In this document: positions 32,512 to 41,769 of the stretch, one piece after another | Numbering within the stretch: the first letter of the stretch is position 1 | Layout: the number at the start of each line of letters is the position of its first letter | DNA from: CAYWMY01 sp046352935 | Lineage (GTDB): Bacteria > Pseudomonadota > Gammaproteobacteria > Steroidobacterales > Steroidobacteraceae | Length of the DNA: 64,000 bases | Reading direction: 5' to 3' | NCBI GenBank assembly: GCA_046352935.1 | Contig: JAXMGR010000009.1 | Span: 1 to 64,000, forward strand | The notes under the pieces: model-generated | What the model was told of the DNA's origin: nothing | The model's input: the letters and a program-made list of their open reading frames with translations, nothing else | Databases searched by the model: none | Translations under genes and position numbers: made by a program

Positions 32512-33834
32512 TCAGAGGATGTAGCGCGACAGGTCTTCGTCCTCGGCGAGTTCACCGAGCTGGGCATCGACATAGGCTGCATCGATCCGCAGTTCCATGC
32601 CGTCACGGTCGGCCGCGTCGAAGGACACGCGCTCCAGCAGCCGCTCCATGACGGTGTGCAGCCGCCGCGCGCCGATGTTCTCGGTGCGGTCGTTGACGGT
32701 GCAGGCCACCTCGGCGAGCCGCCGCACGCCGGACGGGTCGAATGCGAGCGTCACGCCCTCGGTGGCGAGCAATGCCGCGTACTGCCGGCACAGCGAGGCG
32801 TCGGGCTCGGTGAGGATGCGCACGAACTCGTCGACCTCGAGTGCGTCGAGTTCGACGCGGATCGGGAAGCGTCCCTGCAGCTCGGGGATCAGGTCCGCGG
32901 GCTTCGACATGTGGAACGCGCCCGAGGCGATGAACAGGATGTGGTCGGTCCTGACCATGCCGTACTTCGTGCTGACGGTGCAGCCCTCGACGAGCGGCAG
33001 CAGGTCGCGCTGCACACCTTCGCGCGAGACGTCGGCGCCGACGGTCTCGCCCCGGCGGCAGACCTTGTCGATCTCGTCGATGAACACGATGCCGTTCTGC
33101 TCGGCGCCCGCGAGCGCCTGCGCGCGCAGCTCCTCCTCGTTGACGAGTTTCGCGGCCTCCTCCTCGGCGAGCTGCTTCATCGCTTCGGGGATGCGCATCC
33201 GGCGCGTCTTCGTGCGGCCGCTGCCGATGTTCTGGAAGAGCTGCGTGAGCTGCTGGCTCATCTCCTCCATGCCCGGCGGTGCGAGGATGTCGACGCCCGC
33301 GGACACGGTGCGCACGTCGATCTCGACCTCGCGCTCGTCGAGCCGGCCCTCGCGCAGCATCTTGCGGAACTTCTGCCGCGTGTCGCCCGATTCGCGCTCC
33401 TCGGTGGCCGGGACGCGCGGCTGCGGCAGCAGCGCGTCGAGAATGCGCTCCTCCGCCGCGTCCATGGCACGGTGCCGGACGGCCTCCATCGCCTGCTCGC
33501 GCGTGAGCTTGACGGCGATCTCGACGAGATCCTTGACGATGGAATCGACTTCGCGGCCGACGTAGCCGACCTCGGTGAACTTGGTGGCCTCGACCTTGAT
33601 GAACGGTGCGCGCGCGAGGCGCGCCAGCCTGCGGGCGATCTCGGTCTTGCCGACGCCCGTGGGGCCGATCATGAGGATGTTCTTCGGCGTGATCTCGACG
33701 CGCAGCGCCTCGGGCACCTGCATGCGGCGCCAGCGGTTCCTGAGCGCGATGGCGACCGCGCGCTTGGCCGCGTCCTGGCCGACGATGTGCTTGTCCAGTT
33801 CCTGGACGATTTCTCGGGGAGTCATCTGTGACAT
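32512..33834 (-). CDS. hslU: ATP-dependent protease ATPase subunit HslU
   Basis: A 440-residue AAA+ unfoldase: MTPREIVQELDKHIVGQDAAKRAV, Walker A GPTGVGKTEIARRLA, FTEVGYVGREVDSIVKDL, Walker B GIVFIDEIDKV, sensor region IASGAFHMSKPADLIPELQGRFPIRV, and the C-terminal RYIL that docks into HslV. It forms a hexamer that feeds proteins to the HslV chamber. A 91 bp gap separates it from hslV upstream. Confidence 0.97.
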   Translation of the reverse strand: MSQMTPREIVQELDKHIVGQDAAKRAVAIALRNRWRRMQVPEALRVEITPKNILMIGPTGVGKTEIARRLARLARAPFIKVEATKFTEVGYVGREVDSIVKDLVEIAVKLTREQAMEAVRHRAMDAAEERILDALLPQPRVPATEERESGDTRQKFRKMLREGRLDEREVEIDVRTVSAGVDILAPPGMEEMSQQLTQLFQNIGSGRTKTRRMRIPEAMKQLAEEEAAKLVNEEELRAQALAGAEQNGIVFIDEIDKVCRRGETVGADVSREGVQRDLLPLVEGCTVSTKYGMVRTDHILFIASGAFHMSKPADLIPELQGRFPIRVELDALEVDEFVRILTEPDASLCRQYAALLATEGVTLAFDPSGVRRLAEVACTVNDRTENIGARRLHTVMERLLERVSFDAADRDGMELRIDAAYVDAQLGELAEDEDLSRYIL

Positions 33835-33925
33835 GGCGGGTTCCGGAGCAGGTGGGGGACGCGGAGCACTGCGGGGCCGGGACGTCCGGCGACACCAGGG
33901 CGCCGGGCGGGACGGGCCCCGCCGC

Positions 33926-34477
33926 TCACTCGGTGGACAGCGTCTCGACCACGAGGTTTCGGTTCGTGTAGATGCAGATGTCGGCGGCGATGCCGAGCGC
34001 CCGCTCGACGATGGTCCTGGCGTCCAGCGAGGTCTCGCGCACCAGCGCGAGCGCGGCGGCCTGTGCGAAGGGTCCGCCCGAGCCGATGGCGAGCACCTCG
34101 TGCTCGGGCTCGATCACGTCGCCGTTGCCGGAGATGATGAACGAGGCGTGGGCATCGGCCACGCACAGCAGCGCCTCGAGGCGCCGGAGCGCGCGGTCCG
34201 CCCGCCAGTCCTTCGCGAGCTCGATCGCGGCGCGCGTGAGGTTGCCGAACTTCTCGAGCTTGCCCTCGAAGCGCTCGAACAGCGTGAACGCGTCCGCGGT
34301 GCCGCCCGCGAAACCCGCAATCACGCGCCCGCCACAGAGGCGCCGGACCTTGCGGGCATTGCCCTTCATGACGGTGTTGCCGAGCGTGACCTGTCCGTCG
34401 CCGCCGACCGCGACCAGCGGGCCGCGCCGGACGCAGAGGATCGTGGTGCCATGGGGATCGAAGGCGGGGTCGTTCAT
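33926..34477 (-). CDS. hslV: ATP-dependent protease peptidase subunit HslV
   Basis: A 183-residue proteasome-like peptidase. The catalytic Thr follows a 10-residue leader: MNDPAFDPHG then TTILCVRRG, so the mature enzyme needs the leader removed; short leaders occur in the family. GDGQVTLGNTVMKGNARKVRRL and GFAGGTADAFTLFERFE are standard HslV motifs. Only 6 bp after xerC. Confidence 0.97.
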   Translation of the reverse strand: MNDPAFDPHGTTILCVRRGPLVAVGGDGQVTLGNTVMKGNARKVRRLCGGRVIAGFAGGTADAFTLFERFEGKLEKFGNLTRAAIELAKDWRADRALRRLEALLCVADAHASFIISGNGDVIEPEHEVLAIGSGGPFAQAAALALVRETSLDARTIVERALGIAADICIYTNRNLVVETLSTE

Positions 34478-34483
34478 CGGAGA

Positions 34484-35389
34484 TCACCTGGCGCGGCGGC
34501 GCGCGCGCGGATGGGTTTCGTCGTAGACGCGGGCGAGGTGCTGGAAGTCGAGATGCGTGTAGATCTGCGTGGTCGAGATGTCCGCATGTCCCAGCAGCTC
34601 CTGCACGCCGCGCAGGTCGCGGCTCGATTCCAGCAGGTGGGTCGCGAAGGAATGCCGGAGCAGGTGCGGATGCACGTGCACGGGCAGTCCACGCGCGCGC
34701 GCCCAGGCGGCGATGCGCATCTGGATGGCCCGCACGCCGAGCCGGCGCCCGTTGCGGCCGACGAACAGCGCTGTCTCGCCGATGCCCGCGAGCGCCGCGC
34801 GCTCACGGAGCCAGAACTCCAGCGCCTCCAGCGCCTTGCGTCCGACCGGCACGACGCGGGTCTTCGCGCCCTTGCCGGTCACGCGCACCGTGCGGTCGCG
34901 GGCGTCGACGTCGCTTTGGTCCAGCGCCGCCAGTTCGGCGAGCCGCAGTCCCGAGGAATAGAAGAGCTCCATGATCGCGGTGTCGCGCCGGCCGAGCGGG
35001 TCGGTGGCGCCGGTCTCCAGCAGTCTCGCCACCTGGTCCGGATCGAGCGTGTGCGGCAGGCGCTTCGGCGCCTTCGGCGCGCGGATCTCGATCGCCGGGT
35101 TGGTCGTGAGCACGCCCTCGCGGATCAGGAACCTCGCGAAGCTGCGCACCGCGGAGAGCCGCCGCTGGATGCTGCGCGGTCCGAGGCCGTCACGGTGCTC
35201 GTGGGCCGCGAACACGCGCACGTGCTGCGGGTCGAGCGCGCTCCAGTCCGCGAGCCCGTGGCCGTCGCAGTAGCGCGCGAGCGCGGCGAGGTCGCGGCGG
35301 TAGTTCGTCCCGGTGTGGGGCGAGAGCCGGCGCTCGCTCTGCAGGTGCGTGAGGAAGCGCTCGATCCAGGCCGTGGCGCCGGCATCCAT
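34484..35389 (-). CDS. xerC: Site-specific tyrosine recombinase XerC
   Basis: A 301-residue recombinase with catalytic residues in SSGLRLAELAALDQSDVD (Arg), HLLRHSFATHLLE (His/Arg), LGHADISTTQIYTHL (His and Tyr). It resolves chromosome dimers at dif with XerD. It sits directly upstream of hslVU as in many gammaproteobacteria, which supports XerC over other recombinases. It lacks the IntI-specific insertion seen in the integrase at 17.5 kb. Confidence 0.95.
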   Translation of the reverse strand: MDAGATAWIERFLTHLQSERRLSPHTGTNYRRDLAALARYCDGHGLADWSALDPQHVRVFAAHEHRDGLGPRSIQRRLSAVRSFARFLIREGVLTTNPAIEIRAPKAPKRLPHTLDPDQVARLLETGATDPLGRRDTAIMELFYSSGLRLAELAALDQSDVDARDRTVRVTGKGAKTRVVPVGRKALEALEFWLRERAALAGIGETALFVGRNGRRLGVRAIQMRIAAWARARGLPVHVHPHLLRHSFATHLLESSRDLRGVQELLGHADISTTQIYTHLDFQHLARVYDETHPRARRRAR

Positions 35390-35411
35390 CAGGGCGCTGC
35401 CCCGGGCACGG

Positions 35412-36107
35412 TCAGGCGACCGCCGCCGCGATGAGCTCCGCGATGCGGATCAGGAAATCCGTGCTCATCGAGGGATTGAACCGGTTGGCGTCGCCCGAGC
35501 CGCAGGCGAGCAGCCCGACGTTGCCGCCGGGTCCCAGCGGCACGAGCGCCACGGAACCCACCTCGACCGTACCCGTGCCGAACAGCCAGTCGCGTTGCGA
35601 ATCGCGCACCTGGCCGCAGCGCGGCTTGCCCGAGGCGAGCAGCGGCTCGAAGGATCGCAGCGACAGGTCGTCGCGGCGCACGACGCGCAGGAAACGCGAC
35701 TCGTGCGACTTGAGCGCCGGGTCGCTCGAGAACAGCGTGAGCACCGAGTGGGCGGCGTCGAAGTCCTCGCGCAGCGAGGACTCCACGGCCGCGACGGCGT
35801 CGAGCGGGCTGCGCGTGCCGGCGAGGCGGCGCGCGAGGCGGTGGATCTTCTCGGCGAGGGCGTCGTTGGCGCGCGCGTTCTCGACGAGTTCGGCGAAGCG
35901 CCGGTCGATCTGGCGGTTCTTCTCGCGCAGCACCTCGACCTGGCGCTCGATCAGCGAAACCGTGGCATCACCGCGCTCGTGAGGCAGGCGCAGCTTCGCG
36001 AGCAGCTGCGGATGGCGCTCGAAGAAGTCCGGGAACGCCTCCAGGTAGCCCGCCACGGTGGCGTCGTCGATCACGCCGGCTCCGATGCCCCGCGCCTTGT
36101 TGCTCAT
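35412..36107 (-). CDS. DUF484 family protein
   Basis: A 231-residue DUF484 protein. The N-terminal part is DDATVAGYLEAFPDFFERHPQLLAKLRLPH, then RQVEVLREKNRQIDRRFAELVENA in a coiled coil, followed by a GAF-like domain (TGTVEVGSVALVPLGPGG). Found between dapF and xerC in gammaproteobacteria, as here; the start overlaps the dapF stop (ATGA). Function unknown. Confidence 0.9.
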   Translation of the reverse strand: MSNKARGIGAGVIDDATVAGYLEAFPDFFERHPQLLAKLRLPHERGDATVSLIERQVEVLREKNRQIDRRFAELVENARANDALAEKIHRLARRLAGTRSPLDAVAAVESSLREDFDAAHSVLTLFSSDPALKSHESRFLRVVRRDDLSLRSFEPLLASGKPRCGQVRDSQRDWLFGTGTVEVGSVALVPLGPGGNVGLLACGSGDANRFNPSMSTDFLIRIAELIAAAVA

Positions 36108-36991
36108 AGCGGCACTGTTCCCTCGAATACGGTTTCCGCGGGGCCCGTGAGCCAGATCGGCTCGCCGGGTCCCGGCCACGCCACGATCAGGTGACCGCCC
36201 GGCAGCTCGACTGCGACCTCGGCATCGAGCAGGCCCCAGCGGCGACCCACGGCCACCGCGCCACAGGCTCCGGTGCCGCAGGCCCGGGTCTCCCCGACAC
36301 CGCGCTCGTGGACCCGCAGCCGGATGCGGCCGCGGTCCACGACTTCCATGAACTCGACATTGGTGCGCTTCGGGAAGCGCGGATGATGCTCGATGGCCGC
36401 ACCGAAGCGCTCGAGCGGCGCGGTCGCGACGGCCTCGACCCGCAGCACCGCGTGCGGGTTGCCGATGGACACGGCGCCGATCTGCACGGCCGCGCCCGCG
36501 ACGTCGAGGTCGTACCGGTCGGCCGGCGTCGCGGCCTCGAAGGGCAGCGATGTGGGCGTGAAATCCGGCTCGCCCATCGCGACGGACACGAGGCCGTCGT
36601 CGCGCACGCGCGCACGGATGCGGCCCGCGGGGCTGTCCATGAGGAACTCCCCGGGCGGCAGTTCGAGCCGGCGGTGCACGAGGCTCGCCACACAGCGCGC
36701 GCCGTTGCCGCACTGCTCGACCTCGAGGCCGTCGGCATTGAAGATCCGGTAGAAGACCACGGTGCCCCGCTGTCTCGGCGACTCGAGCATCAGCGCCTGG
36801 TCGAAGCCGATGCCGGTGTGCCGATCGCCCGCGCGTCGCAGCCAGGCGGCGCCGGGCGCACCCGAGGCCGGCGCGTCGAACACGATGAAGTCGTTGCCGA
36901 GCCCGTGCATCTTCGTGAATGCCAGGCGCGGGGACGCGGATTCGGCGCGCGCGGTCAGCGCCTCACTCCGGATTGCAGGCGCAGCCGCCAC
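36104..36991 (-). CDS. dapF: Diaminopimelate epimerase
   Basis: Up to 295 residues. Family motifs are KMHGLGNDFIVFDA, FNADGLEVEQCGNGARC (first catalytic Cys) and RACGTGACGA (second catalytic Cys). It converts LL- to meso-diaminopimelate for lysine and murein. The start is uncertain: no ATG precedes the conserved FTKMHGLGN. A GTG at 36991 gives this length and a 29 bp overlap with the fmdB-like gene. Confidence 0.95.
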   Translation of the reverse strand: MAAAPAIRSEALTARAESASPRLAFTKMHGLGNDFIVFDAPASGAPGAAWLRRAGDRHTGIGFDQALMLESPRQRGTVVFYRIFNADGLEVEQCGNGARCVASLVHRRLELPPGEFLMDSPAGRIRARVRDDGLVSVAMGEPDFTPTSLPFEAATPADRYDLDVAGAAVQIGAVSIGNPHAVLRVEAVATAPLERFGAAIEHHPRFPKRTNVEFMEVVDRGRIRLRVHERGVGETRACGTGACGAVAVGRRWGLLDAEVAVELPGGHLIVAWPGPGEPIWLTGPAETVFEGTVPL

Positions 36992-37217
36992 AGGACATGC
37001 CGGTGTCGCAGGGACGTTCCGTGCTGCCGAGGTTCCCGCGGGAGACCACGGCGCTGGCGCTCATGAGCTTGGTGACGGGGGCGTCGACGGCGGTGCCCCC
37101 GGGCGCGATGCCGGCCCGCGCGCACAATTCGCCCCAGGTCGCGAGCCTCTCGCTCATGCGGTGGTCGACCTCGACCACGCGGCCGTTGGTTTCGCAGCGG
37201 TATTCATAAGTCGGCAT
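36963..37217 (-). CDS. FmdB-type zinc ribbon protein
   Basis: An 84-residue small protein starting MPTYEYRCETNGRVVEVDHRM, the FmdB-like N-terminus with a single early Cys, and ending TGMSCGGCACNPE with a Cys cluster. Probably binds zinc; function unknown. First gene of the minus-strand housekeeping block, overlapping dapF. Confidence 0.78.
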   Translation of the reverse strand: MPTYEYRCETNGRVVEVDHRMSERLATWGELCARAGIAPGGTAVDAPVTKLMSASAVVSRGNLGSTERPCDTGMSCGGCACNPE

Positions 37218-37358
37218 GCGCGTATTCTAGCCGGAAACTACGAATGTCCGGCCAGTCGCCGGGCGTGATCCACTGACTCGGGACCCGTTCCCGGGCATGG
37301 CCTTCCAACAGGCGGGCCGCCCGGCGATCGGGAGCCGTCGTGTTCAAGAGGAGAGATC

Positions 37359-37850
37359 GTGATCCACGAAGTCGAAGGCGACATCCTGCTGTCGAAGGCC
37401 CAGGCGATCGCCCATGGCGTGAGCCCGAATGATGATTTCCACCAGGGCCTGGCGCTCGCGCTGCGCGAGCACTGGCCGGCGCTGTACAAGGATTTCCGGC
37501 ATTTCTGCCAGGTCTCGACGCCGTCCGCGGGCACGCTGTGGACCTGGTCGGGCTCGGGCGGCCAGCGCATCGTCAACCTGTTCACGCAGGAGTCCGCCGG
37601 CCGCCACCATGGGTCCCATCCCGGCCGCGCGACCGTGGCGCACGTGAATCACTGCCTGCGGGAGCTGCACAAGCTGGCGGTTGCGGAGCAATGGAAGAGC
37701 CTGGCGCTGCCCCGGCTCGCGACCGGTGTCGGCGGGCTCGACTGGAGCGACGTCAAGCCGCTGTTCCAGCAGCACTTGGGCAGCCTCGATGCGAAGGTGA
37801 TCGTCTATTCGACCTACCGCAAGGGCGTGGCGGCCGCCGAGGGGCTGTAG
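37359..37850 (+). CDS. Macro domain protein (ADP-ribose binding/hydrolase)
   Basis: A 163-residue single macro domain: IHEVEGDILLSKAQAIAHGVSPN, TVAHVNHCLRELHKLA and the loop ALPRLATGVGGLDWSDVKPL, which corresponds to the ADP-ribose-binding GxGG loop. These resemble TARG1-type macro domains that remove ADP-ribose. GTG at 37359 follows GAGGAGAG. No PARP-like or toxin partner is adjacent. Confidence 0.82.
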   Translation: MIHEVEGDILLSKAQAIAHGVSPNDDFHQGLALALREHWPALYKDFRHFCQVSTPSAGTLWTWSGSGGQRIVNLFTQESAGRHHGSHPGRATVAHVNHCLRELHKLAVAEQWKSLALPRLATGVGGLDWSDVKPLFQQHLGSLDAKVIVYSTYRKGVAAAEGL

Positions 37851-37864
37851 CGGCCGCATCCTCC

Positions 37865-37888
37865 GCCGGTCCCGGTGGTGGGGCCGGC
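37865..37888 (+). terminator. Hairpin, possible terminator after the macro gene
   Basis: GCCGGTCCC pairs with GGGGCCGGC (one G-T pair) around a GGTGGT loop, 14 bp after the macro gene stop. No U-tract follows, so Rho-independent activity is doubtful. Confidence 0.3.
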
Positions 37889-37925
37889 GTGTGTCGTGGC
37901 CGCTGACGCGGCAGGACACCCAGGT

Positions 37926-38017
37926 GCGGCGGGGAGGTGGTTGGGGGGCTCGCGAGCCAAAGCGAGTAACGGGGAGCGACGCGAGCGAGCCACCCCAACC
38001 GGAGCCCCCGCCGCGCC
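37926..38017 (+). repeat. Long repeat, left arm, flanking rimO
   Basis: About 92 bp (GGCGGGGAGGTGGTTGGGGG ... CCACCCCAACCGGAGCCCCC). It recurs inverted at 39492-39588 with about five differences, so rimO sits between two opposite copies 1.5 kb apart. No coding sense is seen. It looks like a dispersed intergenic repeat. Confidence 0.85.
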
Positions 38018-38124
38018 GGATCCAGCGCTCCGACAGTGACACAGCGCGCCGATGGCACGTCCCGGGGCGCTTCGCCTACCATACGCGCCCGCTCAGAACC
38101 GGGCCGCCCCGGCCGGCAGGTCGC

Positions 38125-39456
38125 ATGTCCGCTCCCTCGAAAATCGGCTTCGTCAGCCTCGGCTGCCCGAAGGCCCTGGTCGACTCCGAACGCATCCTCA
38201 CGCAGCTGCGCACCGAGGGGTACCAGGTCGTGCCCACGCACGAGGAAGCCGACCTCGTCGTCGTGAACACCTGCGGCTTCATCGACGAGGCGATCCACGA
38301 GTCGCTGGACGCGATCGGGGAGGCGATGGCCAAGAACGGCCGCGTCATCGTCACGGGCTGTCTGGGCGCGAAGCCCGAGAAGATCACCGACCGCCACCCG
38401 AACGTGCTGAAGGTCACCGGCCCGCACGCCTACGACGAAGTCATGAGCGCGGTGCACGCGGAGTTGCCGCCGGCGCACGATCCGTTCGTCGACCTCGTGC
38501 CGCCGCAGGGCGTGAAGCTCACGCCGCGCCACTACGCGTACCTGAAGATCTCGGAAGGCTGCAACCATCGCTGCAGCTTCTGCATCATTCCGTCGCTGCG
38601 TGGCGACCTGGTGAGCCGGCCGATCGGCAGCGTCATGAACGAGGCCGAACGCCTCGTGAAGGCCGGCGTGAAGGAGCTGCTGGTGATCTCGCAGGACACC
38701 AGCGCCTACGGCGTCGACCTGAAATACAAGCTCGACTTCTGGAACGGCAAGCCGCTGAAGACGCGGTTCTTCGAGCTCGCCGAGGCGTTGGGCGGTCTGG
38801 GCGCGTGGGTGCGGCTGCACTACGTCTATCCCTACCCGCACGTCGACGACGTGATCCCGCTGATGCAGTCGGGTAGGGTGCTGCCCTACCTCGACATCCC
38901 GTTCCAGCACGCGAGCCCGCGGCTGCTCGCGCTCATGAAGCGCCCGGCGCACGCCGAGAACACGCTCGCGCGCATCAGGCGCTGGCGCGCGGCGCTGCCC
39001 GACCTCGCGATCCGCAGCACGTTCATCGTGGGTTTCCCCGGCGAGACCGAGGACGACTTCCGGATGCTGCTCGACTGGCTGGAGGAGGCGGAGCTCGATC
39101 GCCTGGGCTGCTTCCAGTACTCGCCGGTCGAGGGTGCGGCCGCGAACGCGCTGCCGGATCCGGTCGACGCCGAGGTGAAGGAGGAGCGCTGGCACCGCTT
39201 CATGCAGGCGCAGCAGCGCATCAGCGCCGCGCGCCTCGCGCGCAAGGTCGGCCGCGAGATCGACGTGCTGGTGGATAGCGTCGAAGGCACGACGGCGGTC
39301 GCGCGCAGTGAAGCCGATGCGCCGGAGATCGACGGCGTCGTGCGCGTGAAGTCGGCGCGCGCCGTGAAGCCCGGCGACCTGATCCGCGTGAAAGTCACGG
39401 CCTCCGACGACTACGACCTCGTCGCGAAACCGGTCAAGGCCGCAGCGCGGGACTGA
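38125..39456 (+). CDS. rimO: Ribosomal protein S12 methylthiotransferase RimO
   Basis: A 443-residue radical-SAM methylthiotransferase. The N-terminal MTTase domain starts KIGFVSLGCPKALVDSERIL with [4Fe-4S] cysteines in NTCGFID and VTGCLGAK. The radical SAM motif is EGCNHRCSFCIIPSLRG near residue 148, and a C-terminal TRAM domain begins around 380. It modifies Asp89 of S12. ATG 38125 gives the family-typical N-terminus; the open frame upstream runs through the repeat. Confidence 0.95.
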   Translation: MSAPSKIGFVSLGCPKALVDSERILTQLRTEGYQVVPTHEEADLVVVNTCGFIDEAIHESLDAIGEAMAKNGRVIVTGCLGAKPEKITDRHPNVLKVTGPHAYDEVMSAVHAELPPAHDPFVDLVPPQGVKLTPRHYAYLKISEGCNHRCSFCIIPSLRGDLVSRPIGSVMNEAERLVKAGVKELLVISQDTSAYGVDLKYKLDFWNGKPLKTRFFELAEALGGLGAWVRLHYVYPYPHVDDVIPLMQSGRVLPYLDIPFQHASPRLLALMKRPAHAENTLARIRRWRAALPDLAIRSTFIVGFPGETEDDFRMLLDWLEEAELDRLGCFQYSPVEGAAANALPDPVDAEVKEERWHRFMQAQQRISAARLARKVGREIDVLVDSVEGTTAVARSEADAPEIDGVVRVKSARAVKPGDLIRVKVTASDDYDLVAKPVKAAARD

Positions 39457-39491
39457 AACGCTGCGCTGATTCCTGCGACCCGCTGACGTGC

Positions 39492-39588
39492 GGCGCGGCG
39501 GGGGGATCCGGTTGGGGTGGCTCGCTCGCGTCGCCCCCCGTTACTCGCTTTGGCTCGCGAGCCCCCCCAACCACCTCCCCGCCGCGCC
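39492..39588 (-). repeat. Long repeat, right arm, flanking rimO
   Basis: Reverse complement of the copy at 37926-38017. Transcripts through rimO could in principle pair end to end, or the copies could allow inversion of the gene. It starts ~35 bp after the rimO stop. Confidence 0.85.
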
Positions 39589-39641
39589 CGGGTCATGCGG
39601 TGCCAGCGATCAGTCGGTCACGCCGCCGGCCGCGGTGAAGG

Positions 39642-39721
39642 TCCCGGGCCGAAACCGTGCGAGACAGGGATGTCGAGCACGAGCCTCCAGGGACGGATTT
39701 ACGGCGTGTTTCGGCCCGGGA
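39642..39721. repeat. Perfect 14 bp inverted repeat plus 16 bp direct repeats
   Basis: TCCCGGGCCGAAAC (39642-39655) is the exact reverse complement of 39708-39721, with a 52 bp loop. Just beyond, CTTCACGCAAGCGGCC occurs twice (39724-39739 and 39768-39783). This lies in the 346 bp gap between rimO and phaC (39457-39802), which otherwise holds the rimO right-arm repeat and no gene. Confidence 0.75.
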
Positions 39722-39802
39722 TCCTTCACGCAAGCGGCCGAGCGGCCCTGCAGCGGCACTCAGCATTCTTCACGCAAGCGGCCAGGCGGCCGTCGCGCGG
39801 CG

Positions 39803-41551
39803 CTACTTCTGTCTTACGTAATCGCCCGGCGCATCGCCCAGCAGCGGCAGGTCCGGTGCCCCCATGCGCGGAGGCGCGACGCGCTCCGCCGTCGAGTGCG
39901 CGTCCAGCCATTTGAGCCAGGCCGGCCACCACGACCCCGGTTGGCGCGGCGCGGCGTGTACCCACTTGTCCGGCGCGAGCGACGGCTCGCCCGTGCGGCG
40001 GGTCAGGATGCGGTGATGACGCTTCGGATGCGACGGGCCCGAGACGATCCCCGCATTGTGGCCACCGTTCGTGAGCAGCAGCGTGACCTCGTCCGAGGAG
40101 ACCAGCCGGTCGACCTTGAACACCGAGGGCCACGGCGCGACGTGGTCCGTCTCGGTGCCGACCGCGAACACCGGCACACGGATGTCCGCGAGGTTCACCG
40201 CCTCGCCCTCGACCTTGAATCGCCCGTGGGCGAGGTCGTTGCGCAGGTACAGGCCGTAGAGATACTCCGTGTGCATCTTCCAGGGCATGCGCGTGGCGTC
40301 CGCGTTCCACGCCATGAGGTCGATCATCTTGTCGCGCTGGCCTTTCACGTAGGCGTTGACGGCCGGTTGCCACAGCAGGTCGTGCGCGCGCAGCAGCGCG
40401 AATGCGCCGCCCATCTGCGTCGAGTCGAGCACACCCTCCTTGAACATCATGGCTTCCAGCATCGCGAGCTGCGAGGGGCTGATGAACAGTGAGAGTTCGC
40501 CGGGTTCGCTGAAGTCCGTCTGCGCGGCGAACAGCGTGATGTCCTTGATGCGTGTGTCGCCGCGCTTCGCGAGTGCGGCTGCGGCGATCATGAGCAGCGT
40601 GCCCCCGATGCAGTAGCCGGCCGCGTGGATCGGCCGCCCGGGCATGATGCGGCTGATGACGTCGAGCGGTTCGTACACGCCGAGCCGCACGTAGTCGTCC
40701 ATGCCGCGCTCGCGGTCGGCGGCCGTCGGGTTCTTCCAGGAGATGGTGAAGACCGTGTAGCCGTTCTCGATCAGCCAGCGGTACAGCGAATTGTGCGGCG
40801 ACAGGTCGAGGATGTAGTACTTCATGATCCACGCGGGCAGGAACACGATCGGTTCCGCATGGACGTCGGGCGTGGTCGGCGAGTACTGGATCAGCTCCAT
40901 CAGGTCGTTGCGGTAGACGACCTTGCCGGGCGTGACCGCGAGCTTCTCGCCGACCCGGAAGTCACCGGTGCCGTGGTATTCGCCGCCCGTCAGCGTGCGC
41001 TTCAGGTCCGCGACGAAGTGCTGGTAGCCGCGCGCGAGGTTCGCGCCCTTCTCCTCCTGCGTCTGTTGGAGCAGCTGCGGGTTCGTCGGCAGGTAGTTCG
41101 CCGGCGAGACGGCGTCGGTGATGTTGCGCGCGACGAAGCCCATGAGGTCGGCGCTGCGCTCGCTGACACCGTCGACGTCCGTGACCGACTGGCGCAGGAA
41201 CTCCGCGCCGTTCTGGAACGCGCGGGCGTAGACGTTGAAGGGGAATTTCTGCCAGGCGGGATCGGCGAAGCGCCGATCGCTGCTCGGCGCCTCCTGCGCC
41301 TGGCCGGTCACGGCCTTCGTCATGAAGGTCATCACGTCCGTGGCCTTGGCCATTGCGAGCTGCGCGAGCTCGGCCTGCTTGGCCGGCGAACTCGTCAGGT
41401 GCAGCCACCAGTCGAGCCAGGCGGCGCCGTAGTCAGCCGGCGACAGGCCGCCGGTCAGCTTGGCGAGCGCTGCGCGGAATTCCCGGTCGACGCGATCGAG
41501 TTTCTGCGACTCGGTCAGGTTCGTTGCCTGGGGCGAGGGGTCGGTGGCCAT
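39803..41551 (-). CDS. phaC: Class I poly(3-hydroxyalkanoate) synthase
   Basis: A 582-residue PhaC. The catalytic lipase-like box is AAGYCIGGTLL (Cys nucleophile) near residue 315; also FLPAWIMKYYILDLSPHNSL, ISWKNP, and the C-terminal TETDHVAPW and NGGHNAGIV with the catalytic Asp and His. The length and the lack of a PhaE/PhaR partner fit class I. It polymerises hydroxyacyl-CoA into storage granules. The ATG at 41551 removes a 26-residue upstream extension. Confidence 0.94.
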   Translation of the reverse strand: MATDPSPQATNLTESQKLDRVDREFRAALAKLTGGLSPADYGAAWLDWWLHLTSSPAKQAELAQLAMAKATDVMTFMTKAVTGQAQEAPSSDRRFADPAWQKFPFNVYARAFQNGAEFLRQSVTDVDGVSERSADLMGFVARNITDAVSPANYLPTNPQLLQQTQEEKGANLARGYQHFVADLKRTLTGGEYHGTGDFRVGEKLAVTPGKVVYRNDLMELIQYSPTTPDVHAEPIVFLPAWIMKYYILDLSPHNSLYRWLIENGYTVFTISWKNPTAADRERGMDDYVRLGVYEPLDVISRIMPGRPIHAAGYCIGGTLLMIAAAALAKRGDTRIKDITLFAAQTDFSEPGELSLFISPSQLAMLEAMMFKEGVLDSTQMGGAFALLRAHDLLWQPAVNAYVKGQRDKMIDLMAWNADATRMPWKMHTEYLYGLYLRNDLAHGRFKVEGEAVNLADIRVPVFAVGTETDHVAPWPSVFKVDRLVSSDEVTLLLTNGGHNAGIVSGPSHPKRHHRILTRRTGEPSLAPDKWVHAAPRQPGSWWPAWLKWLDAHSTAERVAPPRMGAPDLPLLGDAPGDYVRQK

Positions 41552-41769
41552 GGCGGAACATCCCTGCGCTGGTGGCGCGCTGTCGTCCAAGTCTGCGACG
41601 TCGCAATGACGGCGCGATAAAAGCATCATAAACCCGCGGCGCGCCGCGGATCACGCGACCCGTGGACCCGGGTCGCCAGCCGGTCAGTCGGTCCACCCGA
41701 GGATCGGGATCCGGTACCGCGCCCGCTCTCCGGTCCGCGGCAGCGGCATCTCCGGATCGTGGTGGCTCC

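Noticed and set aside
37926..39588. Possible second integron or attC pair around rimO
   Set aside because: The arms lack GTTRRRY/RYYYAAC cores and flank a vertical housekeeping gene.
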